In this document: piece by piece, positions 1 through 6,459 of the stretch
Layout of the letters: each line of letters begins with the position of its first letter
How positions within the stretch are numbered: position 1 is the first letter of the stretch
Notes under the pieces: generated by a model
The model's database searches: none
Told to the model about the DNA's origin: nothing
The model's input: only the letters and a program-made list of their open reading frames with translations
From: DATIJJ01 sp035478255
GTDB lineage: Bacteria; Pseudomonadota; Gammaproteobacteria; DSM-16500
Length of the DNA stretch: 21,280 nt
Assembly (NCBI GenBank): GCA_035478255.1
Contig: DATIJV010000020.1
Coordinates: forward strand, 1-21,280
Reading direction: 5' to 3'
Translations under genes and position numbers: made by a program

Positions 1-182
1 TGTAAAGTTAATTTTTTATATTTTTTTTACCTCCTTCCCCTATCCCCTTCCTCCAAGAAGAGCACTTGGAGGAAGGGGGACGCTCCGATACAGATGCGCT
101 AAATTAGAACGTCCCCCTTCCTCCACACGCTTTTTGTGGAGTTCGGTGCAAGGGGAAGGAGGTATTAAAAATTAACTTTACA
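1..182. repeat. Complete palindromic MITE-like repeat element with 16-bp terminal inverted repeats
   Basis: The first 16 bases (TGTAAAGTTAATTTTT) are the exact reverse complement of 167-182. A second nested pair, 28-41 with 151-164, is a 14-bp perfect match. Inside are a 14-bp hairpin (44-57 with 65-78, 7-nt loop), a 15-bp pairing (68-82 with 110-124) that competes with it, and a small hairpin (121-127 with 135-141). CCCCTTCCTCC occurs directly at 44-54 and 114-124. No ORF is carried. The terminal repeats and lack of coding sequence fit a MITE or a large REP-like element; the family is not recognised. A second copy begins at 21243. It lies 33 bp beyond the stop codon of the minus-strand gene ending at 216 and may also act as its transcription terminator. 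Confidence 0.88.
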
Positions 183-215
183 GTGTATTAGAAGCCTGAT
201 GAAGTTTTCATGTCC

Positions 216-1535
216 TTACGTATTACTATTACCAGACAATCGTCGCATAGATTTTACTGGCCCAGGCGATCCAAGTTCGAGACCAGGTTCAGATAAGGCA
301 GCTTGAGTAACTGTTGTAGCAGCAGATTTTGGTTTTGAAAAAAATGTAGCATTTGCTGAAGTAAAAAAATTCCAAATGACGGTGGTATCAAGAGAACAAT
401 TTTTAGGTGGAACTGGCTGATCTTGTGTTTCTTCAAAATTGTCAAAAGTACCATCTAAACATTTTTTATGAGCGTTCAATATTTTCAAATCATTCGTAAG
501 AGTTGCTGAACCAATTATATCATTCAATTCTTGTATAGCTTCTTCAAAACACGATTTGTCTTCAGGATTAGAATTTTTAAGGCATTGTTCAAATTGTATT
601 TTTCTTTTAGTTGCTTCGCTTATAATTTCCTCTCGCAATTTTAAAATTTCGGGATTTTCTTTTGGGTTTTCCAATGCGTTTTGTTTGAGTTGTTCAATTG
701 ATTCTTTAAATATTGTGAATTCACCAATATTTATTAAACTTTGAAGAAAGTGAAGTTGCTCTGGAGTTGTAGGATATTGATTTGCTTGATTAAGAAATTT
801 ACCTTTTATAAATTTATACATTTCATCAATAAAATTATCAAATTCATCTAAATTTCCTGTCAACAAGGTTTTAATACTGAGATGATTAAATTTATTTGAA
901 AAGCTTACAATTTCACTTATTAATAAATGTACAGAAAATTCTACCATTTTTTCACGAATGCTTTTACTTTTTTCCATCCATTTTGTCATTTGCAATTTTA
1001 ACTGCTTATGTATCCCAGTCAGAACAGCTAAGCTCAATTCATTTTTTGACGATTCGCTCATTATTGTTATATTATCACTAGCCTGCTTAAGAAATTCAGC
1101 TTGTTCTTTCTTAAATGATTGTGAAGAACAATACGCTGTAATTTGTTGATGTTTATAAGTTAGAATTTTTAAAATTTCATTTTTTAAGAAAATTATGTTT
1201 TTTTGTGCTTCGTCATTTTCTTTTTTTATTTCTTTCCCTTGACTATTTTTGGAGTCTAATCTTTTTTCATTTAATACTTTACGCACTGCATCAACTCTTG
1301 CATCATGTTCTGCTTTATGTTCTCTCATGGTTTCTTGTATCTTCTTTTCTCTTTCATTCTTTTCTTCTCCAGGGTTACGTGGAAATAGAGGTTCAAAGTA
1401 TTCTTGTTCAAATTTAACATTTGTCAGCTTAAACAGTAGTTTTTCAATTTCTTCCGTTTCCCAATGTACCAGACTTACAGGCTTGAATTCAGGAATACCA
1501 GCATAACAGTCATAGATCGTTTTTCGTGTGTCCAT
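216..1535 (-). CDS. Hypothetical coiled-coil protein, candidate Dot/Icm (type IV) effector
   Basis: A 439-aa protein of a family I do not recognise. It starts at ATG 1533-1535 behind an AAGAGGA Shine-Dalgarno sequence. It is soluble: no signal peptide and no membrane segment. Residues about 57-125 are highly charged (E/K/R-rich) and look like a coiled coil; the middle is mostly helical. The last 50 residues are rich in Ser, Pro and Thr with a basic patch (KSMRR near 428-432), unlike the body of the protein. The gene stands alone, divergent from the next gene and followed closely by the repeat at 1-182. A tandem PmrA-like box lies about 46 bases upstream of the start. In Legionella and Coxiella, lone helical orphans under PmrA control are often Dot/Icm substrates; translocation here is inference only. 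A structural or filament-associated protein is the alternative. Confidence 0.7.
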   Translation of the reverse strand: MDTRKTIYDCYAGIPEFKPVSLVHWETEEIEKLLFKLTNVKFEQEYFEPLFPRNPGEEKNEREKKIQETMREHKAEHDARVDAVRKVLNEKRLDSKNSQGKEIKKENDEAQKNIIFLKNEILKILTYKHQQITAYCSSQSFKKEQAEFLKQASDNITIMSESSKNELSLAVLTGIHKQLKLQMTKWMEKSKSIREKMVEFSVHLLISEIVSFSNKFNHLSIKTLLTGNLDEFDNFIDEMYKFIKGKFLNQANQYPTTPEQLHFLQSLINIGEFTIFKESIEQLKQNALENPKENPEILKLREEIISEATKRKIQFEQCLKNSNPEDKSCFEEAIQELNDIIGSATLTNDLKILNAHKKCLDGTFDNFEETQDQPVPPKNCSLDTTVIWNFFTSANATFFSKPKSAATTVTQAALSEPGLELGSPGPVKSMRRLSGNSNT

Positions 1536-1581
1536 TTTTTAAGTCCTCTTTAAATATGAAATTTGGTCAAGATACAAAAAC

Positions 1582-1601
1582 AATATTAAGAAACTATTAA
1601 G
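1582..1601 (-). promoter_or_regulatory. Tandem PmrA-like response-regulator box upstream of the 439-aa orphan
   Basis: Read on the minus strand the sequence is CTTAATAGT, two bases, CTTAATATT: two 9-mers in direct repeat with an 11-base period, differing at one position. This resembles the PmrA consensus known from Legionella and Coxiella effector genes (tandem cTTAATatT separated by two bases). A weak -10 candidate, TATCTT, lies at 1569-1574 on the minus strand, which places the box over the -35 region as expected for an activator. The upstream edge touches the first 14-mer of the repeat cluster at 1600. The context is AT-rich, so chance similarity is possible. Confidence 0.5.
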
Positions 1602-1660
1602 AGCCTGTTCAAATTAAAATTATTTAGAGCCTTTGAACAGGCTCTGAGAGCCTGTTCAAA
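1600..1660. repeat. Three copies of a 14-bp inverted repeat, insertion-sequence-end-like
   Basis: AGAGCCTGTTCAAA occurs at 1600-1613, inverted at 1632-1645 and direct again at 1647-1660, all three identical. Copies two and three form a 29-base palindrome around a single G (1646), followed by a short T run. Copies one and two form a 14-bp hairpin with an 18-base spacer. A GAGCCTGTTCAAA terminus resembles ends of some IS5-like elements, but no transposase is present, so this is probably a remnant or very small non-autonomous element. It lies between two divergent genes, so a terminator role for either is unlikely. Confidence 0.65.
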
Positions 1661-1748
1661 ATTTTTGGATAAAAAAAAGACGACTTGAGTGTTAAAATCC
1701 CGTATCTTGAGGTACGATGAGCATTAGTAGGCTTTTAGGATACAAATA

Positions 1749-2162
1749 ATGGAAAAAATATTTTTATATCTTCTTTGTTCTCTCTCATTTTTATTGACAT
1801 CTGCTGCTGTTGGATTCGGGCCCAATGCCACCGGTAAAGAATTACTGACCTATTGTGAACTGGCAATGGACATCCATGATCGCCAATTTGGTAAACCACA
1901 AACTGAACCTGAATATATCCTAGGAACAAAAACTGGAATTTGCGAAGGATATTTGATGAGTGCAAATGAAATGCGCTTTAAAACAGTTGCAAAAAATTCT
2001 AAAAATTGCATTAATTATTATTCTTTTTGTTTACCTCCTACTTACAATTTGCTCGTGGGTGCTTCTGTCGTCGTAAAATATTTAAAAAATCATCCAGAGC
2101 AACAAAATTTATCTGCTTCACTGCTCGTTTCAAGAGCGTTTGGAACATATTTTCCTTGTTAA
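1749..2162 (+). CDS. Secreted Rap1a/Tai-family protein
   Basis: A 137-aa protein with an N-terminal signal peptide (hydrophobic residues about 4-20, cleavage likely after the Ala-rich stretch near 20). The mature part matches the Rap1a/Tai fold of type VI amidase immunity proteins: an ELLxYC segment near 31-36, a GICEGYLMSA segment near 62-71, an FCLPP segment near 93-97, a VVKYLKNHPEQ segment near 107-117, and a terminal FPC. Cysteines near 36, 64, 87, 94 and 137 could form disulfides in the periplasm. True Rap1a/Tai proteins bind and inhibit peptidoglycan amidase effectors; many genomes also carry orphan relatives, and no amidase or type VI gene is seen here. It is the first gene of a same-strand run, 36 bp before the UrtA-like gene. 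Start is ATG after a weak TAGGAT ribosome site. Confidence 0.75.
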   Translation: MEKIFLYLLCSLSFLLTSAAVGFGPNATGKELLTYCELAMDIHDRQFGKPQTEPEYILGTKTGICEGYLMSANEMRFKTVAKNSKNCINYYSFCLPPTYNLLVGASVVVKYLKNHPEQQNLSASLLVSRAFGTYFPC

Positions 2163-2198
2163 ATTATCTAAAAACGATTAGTGAGGGATTAGGGAGCG

Positions 2199-3479
2199 AT
2201 GAAAATAGGAAAATTTTTACAAACAATCATTACAATTATGATATTGCTTTGTATTATTGTTATCATTATTTACCTCAGTAAATCTGCGTGGTATCCAGAA
2301 GACCCGATTAAAATAGGGGTATTATTTTCAGAAACAGGCGAATTAGCGAGTAGTGAACGACCTTTAATTGAAGGCACAATTTTAGCGGTTAAAGAAATCA
2401 ATGCAGAAGGCGGAATTTTAAATAGAAATCTGGAAATTGTGCTTGCAGATGGAAAATCTTCTGATGATGTTTTTGAAAAAGAAGCAATTCGTTTGATCAA
2501 AAAAGAAAAAGTAAGTGTTTTATTAGCTTGTTTGACTTCATCCTGCCGTAAACGGATAAAAGAAGTTGTTGAACATGAAAATCATTTATTGCTTTATCCT
2601 GTGGCTTATGAAGGTCTCGAGCAATCTCCTAATATTATTTATTTAGGCGCTGCACCCAATCAGCAAATTATTCCTGCAATAAAATGGGCTTCAGATCATC
2701 TGGGCAATCGGTTTTATTTAGTGGGGTCAGATTATATTTGGCCGCATATCGCAAACGAAATTATTAAAGCAGAAGTTACAAATTTGGGTGGTGTAATAGT
2801 CGGCGAAGATTATCTTCCTTTGGGTGAAACAGATATGACAAAAGTTGTGAAACATATCAAAGCCGCGAAACCTCAAGTGATTTTACATACATTGATTGGA
2901 ACGAGCAATGTACCTTTTTTTGCAGCGTTACATCAAGCTGGCATAACGCCCCAAAAAATTCCTGTGCTAACATTTGCGATTGGAGAAAACCAAGTCCAAG
3001 ATTTAAAACTAAAATATGTCGCAGGAAATTATGTTGCCTGGGGCTACTTTGAAACTGTTGCTGACTCAGAAAATGTAAGGTTTGTTAAGCAATTTAAAGA
3101 AAATTTTGGCGAGAACCGTGTGACAACAGATCCTATGATATCAGCCTACACGGGAGTAAAATTATGGGCAGAAGCTGTGCAAGACGCGAGAACTGATAAT
3201 GTGTTAGCAGTGCGCGATATGATGTTGCGTCAAAGTATACACTCGCCCGCAGGCCCTGTGTATATTGATCCCGTTAATAGACATGTGTGGCGCATGGTGC
3301 GTATCGGCCAATTTTTAGATGATGGACAAATTAAAGTACTTTGGGAATCGGCGAAACCGATTCCACCTGATCCTTATCCGCCATTTAAATCCAAATCTGA
3401 ATGGCATCGTTTACTGCAGCAGTTATATGAAAGATGGGGAAAACAATGGGGCAATTACCAAAAAACAAATCAACCCTGA
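2199..3479 (+). CDS. Membrane-anchored UrtA-like (urea/short-chain amide type) substrate-binding protein
   Basis: A 426-aa periplasmic-binding protein of the UrtA/AmiC type. Residues about 8-26 are one hydrophobic segment with no clear signal-peptidase or lipoprotein site, so the protein is probably tethered to the inner membrane. The binding domain starts at about residue 35 (IKIGVLFSETGELA) and shows family landmarks YPVAYEG (132-138), GAAPNQQ (149-155), GSDYIWP (175-181) and TSNVPF (234-239). UrtA normally feeds a urea ABC transporter, but no permease or ATPase gene is near. Its 3' end overlaps the following receptor cyclase gene by 46 bases, suggesting translational coupling and a sensory rather than transport role. 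The ligand cannot be read from sequence; urea or small amides are guesses by homology. A Shine-Dalgarno-like AGGGAG lies just before the ATG. Confidence 0.85.
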   Translation: MKIGKFLQTIITIMILLCIIVIIIYLSKSAWYPEDPIKIGVLFSETGELASSERPLIEGTILAVKEINAEGGILNRNLEIVLADGKSSDDVFEKEAIRLIKKEKVSVLLACLTSSCRKRIKEVVEHENHLLLYPVAYEGLEQSPNIIYLGAAPNQQIIPAIKWASDHLGNRFYLVGSDYIWPHIANEIIKAEVTNLGGVIVGEDYLPLGETDMTKVVKHIKAAKPQVILHTLIGTSNVPFFAALHQAGITPQKIPVLTFAIGENQVQDLKLKYVAGNYVAWGYFETVADSENVRFVKQFKENFGENRVTTDPMISAYTGVKLWAEAVQDARTDNVLAVRDMMLRQSIHSPAGPVYIDPVNRHVWRMVRIGQFLDDGQIKVLWESAKPIPPDPYPPFKSKSEWHRLLQQLYERWGKQWGNYQKTNQP

Positions 3480-5131
3480 CAAAAAGGGTTACGCTAGAGC
3501 GTTTGTTTTCTCACTCCAGTTTATTAGCCTGGTTATTGTTGCTTGCATTATTACCCTTGTTAATCGCAACTTTTTTTACTTATCAATCTGCAAAAAATAC
3601 TTTATTGGAACAAATACAAGAACGCTTATCTCATATTGTGCAAGAAAAAATTTATCAAGTTGAAAATTATATTAGTGAACGTAAAGCAGATATCAATGAA
3701 TTGGCGTTCAGTCCTGAAGTTTTTGAATTGGTACAAGAATATAAAAAAAATTATAATCTGCGAGATTTAATAGCCTTACAACCACTTGCAAATCAGAAGT
3801 TAGGATATTATTTAAATATTTCATTTCAGGGGTATATAGATCTTTTTCTTGTTTCACCGCAAGGAGAAATCTGGTACAGCACAAATTCGCCTGAAGCAAT
3901 CGGAAAAAATATTCAACAATTTTCAAAAGATTCTAAACAATTGATTAAGGTATTTGAAGAAGCAAATACTTTAATGTCAGTACAAATTTCAGATATTGAA
4001 ATGGGTGAAAATGAATTAACACCGCATTTTTATCTGGCCGCACCTGTTTTTGAACATGGTCGTATTAGTGCAATTTTAGTGTTTTCTTTGCCAAGTTATC
4101 AAATTCAAAAAGTATTAACCACGATAGCAAATTTAGGAAAAAGCGGCGAAACATTAATGGCTCAGCCTGTTGGCCAAGAAGGTCTTATCAGTTCTCATCA
4201 AAAAATAAGTTCAGAATCCATGAGTTATTTAAACAAAATTGAGATGGGGAAAATTCTCAAAGATGCAGGGCAGGGGACCTCTGGATTTGGAAAGCTGATA
4301 GATCAAAATAATGTGGCTGTGCTTGCTGCATGGCATTATCTGCCTTCACTAGGCTGGGGAATTCTAGTTAAAATCAATGTTGCAGAAGCTTTTGAACCTA
4401 TCGTTCATTTGCGCCATCGCCTTTATCTGTTAATCGCATTAACACTAGGTTTAGTTATACTGTTAGCACGTTTGGTTGCAACTAATATTCGTCGTGCTGA
4501 AGAACGTACTGAACAATTATTATTAAATATTTTACCTGTTACGATTGCTGAACGTTTAAAAATGGGCGAACGTACTATTGCAGATAATTTTGAAGCGACG
4601 GTCTTATTTTGTGATATTGTGGGATTTACAGAATTTTCTAACAAAATGCCTCCTGAAACTATTGTTCAATTTCTCAATAATATTTTCTCCCGATTTGATA
4701 TTATTATCGAAAGATCTCGCGCAGAAAAAATTAAAACAATTGGCGATGCCTATATGCTTGTATCAGGATTGCCTGATCCAAATCCAGATCATGCAAAAAT
4801 TGTTGCTGATGTGGGATTGTCAATGAAAAAAGCATTAGATGAATTTAATGTTGAGAATAATACGAATTATCAGGTCCGTATAGGAATAGCGAGTGGAGCA
4901 GTTACAGCAGGCATCGTGGGTTTTAAAAAATTTAGTTATGATGTCTGGGGACAAACGGTCAATCTTGCGAGTCGTATGGAATCTCATGGTGTGGCGGGAA
5001 AAATTCAAGTAACAGAACAAACTTATTTAATGCTGAAAGATGATTATGATTTTGAAATACGGGGAGAAATAACAGTTAAAGGTATTGGTATGATGAAAAC
5101 ATATTTTTTGAATAAATTTACGAATTTGTGA
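3434..5131 (+). CDS. dCache-sensor class III adenylate cyclase
   Basis: A 565-aa receptor cyclase making cAMP from ATP at the inner membrane. Order: basic N-terminus, membrane helix about 30-50, periplasmic dCache-like sensor about 51-325 (LFLVSPQGEIWYST near 137-150, closing segment LAAWHYLPSLGWGIL near 297-311), second helix about 329-349, a signalling helix with LLLNILPVTIAERLK (362-376), then the catalytic domain. Metal aspartates are D394 (FCDIVGF) and D438 (IGDAYM). Adenine-selecting K434 and D503 (YDVWG) and transition-state N510 and R514 are present, so it should be an active adenylate rather than guanylate cyclase. The gene overlaps the binding-protein gene; a second in-frame ATG at 3446 has a better ribosome site (GGGGA at 3436-3440) and may be the true start. 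The next gene overlaps its stop. Confidence 0.93.
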   Translation: MGKTMGQLPKNKSTLTKRVTLERLFSHSSLLAWLLLLALLPLLIATFFTYQSAKNTLLEQIQERLSHIVQEKIYQVENYISERKADINELAFSPEVFELVQEYKKNYNLRDLIALQPLANQKLGYYLNISFQGYIDLFLVSPQGEIWYSTNSPEAIGKNIQQFSKDSKQLIKVFEEANTLMSVQISDIEMGENELTPHFYLAAPVFEHGRISAILVFSLPSYQIQKVLTTIANLGKSGETLMAQPVGQEGLISSHQKISSESMSYLNKIEMGKILKDAGQGTSGFGKLIDQNNVAVLAAWHYLPSLGWGILVKINVAEAFEPIVHLRHRLYLLIALTLGLVILLARLVATNIRRAEERTEQLLLNILPVTIAERLKMGERTIADNFEATVLFCDIVGFTEFSNKMPPETIVQFLNNIFSRFDIIIERSRAEKIKTIGDAYMLVSGLPDPNPDHAKIVADVGLSMKKALDEFNVENNTNYQVRIGIASGAVTAGIVGFKKFSYDVWGQTVNLASRMESHGVAGKIQVTEQTYLMLKDDYDFEIRGEITVKGIGMMKTYFLNKFTNL

Positions 5132-6453
5132 TGACGAAATTTCACGAAATAAAATCTACAGTTTTTCTTATTCTCCCATTGATGTTGGCATTTCTATCTC
5201 AAAAAGGGATGCAATTCATTGATACCTTGATGATGGGGTGGCTGGGACCATCTGCTTTGGCAGCAGGCGCGGTAGGTACCGCAATATTTATCACTATTTT
5301 AGTTTTTTGCATGGGAACCTTGAGTGCTGTTGGGGTTTTTATTGCGCGAGCAAAAGGTGCGAATGATGAAAATGATATCGTTGCTAGTTTGCAAAATGGT
5401 ATTGTTTTAGCAATTTTGCTTTCTTTGCCCTGCATCATAATCATCTGGCTTGCTCCGCATTTTTTTATTCGAAATGAAAATGCAGCAGTTATTCATAATG
5501 CAGCTTTATTGTTGCATGGATTAAGTATAGGGCTGCCTGGATATTTATTATTTTTAGTATTTCGAGAATTTATTTCTGCATTTTCATTAACACGAATTGT
5601 AATGTTAATTACTTTTACATCTCTGCCGCTTACTTTTTTTATAAATTATGTTTTGATTTATGGAAGGTTTGGACTCCCTGCATTAGGTATCGCGGGAATT
5701 GGATATGCAGGTGCTATAGTCATGTGGTTCATGTTTTTGGGATTGCTATTTTATACCTTATTAAACCATCAACTTAAAAAATATTGTAATTTCAAATTAG
5801 TTTCATTAAATTTGGGAAAAATGAAAAACATGCTGCTTATTGGATTTCCAAGCGGGGCTTTTTTCTTGTTGGAATCTGCAATGTTTTTAACATCTATCAT
5901 GATGATGGGATATTTTGGCGTTGAGGCACTCGCAGCATTTCAAATTGCCATGCAGTGCGTTAATATTGCTTATGCGATTCCTTTTTCATTGTCCATGGCA
6001 ACTGCACTTCAAGTCAGTCATGCTGCCGGATCTAAAGAGTTTTATCGTTTTAAAATAATCGCTTTTCAGAATTTTGGGTTAGGGTTATTGTTTTCAATCA
6101 TTGTTGCGATTTTCTTTATTTTTTTTCCTGAATTTTTTGTAAAAATATTTTTAAATAATGAAAGCAATCATATTAATACGATTAAAATGGCAAGTTCATT
6201 TTTAGTTATTGCTGCGTTTTTTCAGTGTTTTGACGCGATACAGGCAATTGCAAATGGAATGCTTAGAGGTTTGAAAGATACATTGATTCCCATGGTATTA
6301 AGTGTTGCAAGTTATTGGATCGTGGGTATTGCCAGCTCGTATTATTTATCTTTTCATACCGTGCTAGGGCCGGAAGGTATTTGGTATGGAATTTTATTGG
6401 GTATTTGTACTCTCGGAACAGTTTTGATGATACGGCTGATAAAAAAATTATAG
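5131..6453 (+). CDS. MATE-family multidrug/cation antiporter (NorM/DinF type)
   Basis: About 440 aa with roughly twelve hydrophobic helices and the usual MATE length. The N-terminal segment (FIDTLMMGWLGPSALAAGAVG, near residues 29-49, first 20 typical) is diagnostic, and the second half repeats the pattern (SAMFLTSIMMMGYFGVEALAAF). These inner-membrane pumps export cationic drugs, dyes or metabolites in exchange for sodium ions or protons; the substrate here is unknown. ATG 5131 overlaps the cyclase stop codon by one base (TGATG), and a GTG two bases earlier inside the cyclase is the alternative start. The overlap implies translation coupled to the cyclase. It ends six bases from the convergent pbpC stop. 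Confidence 0.92.
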   Translation: MTKFHEIKSTVFLILPLMLAFLSQKGMQFIDTLMMGWLGPSALAAGAVGTAIFITILVFCMGTLSAVGVFIARAKGANDENDIVASLQNGIVLAILLSLPCIIIIWLAPHFFIRNENAAVIHNAALLLHGLSIGLPGYLLFLVFREFISAFSLTRIVMLITFTSLPLTFFINYVLIYGRFGLPALGIAGIGYAGAIVMWFMFLGLLFYTLLNHQLKKYCNFKLVSLNLGKMKNMLLIGFPSGAFFLLESAMFLTSIMMMGYFGVEALAAFQIAMQCVNIAYAIPFSLSMATALQVSHAAGSKEFYRFKIIAFQNFGLGLLFSIIVAIFFIFFPEFFVKIFLNNESNHINTIKMASSFLVIAAFFQCFDAIQAIANGMLRGLKDTLIPMVLSVASYWIVGIASSYYLSFHTVLGPEGIWYGILLGICTLGTVLMIRLIKKL

Positions 6454-6459
6454 TAGAGA

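Noticed and set aside
1..182. CRISPR-like repeats from the recurring CCCCTTCCTCC units
   Set aside because: Units are nested inverted pairs rather than evenly spaced direct repeats with unique spacers.
254..1506. Several ORFs of 61-85 codons opposite or in other frames of the 439-aa gene
   Set aside because: They lie wholly inside the supported gene, are low-complexity and have no ribosome sites; shadows.
1632..1666. 29-base palindrome followed by a T-run as an intrinsic terminator
   Set aside because: It lies between two genes that diverge from it, so neither would be terminated there; identical extra copy at 1600 fits IS ends better.
2199..3479. Part of a urea ABC transport operon (urtABCDE)
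   Set aside because: No permease, ATPase or urease gene is adjacent; the next genes are a cyclase and a MATE pump.
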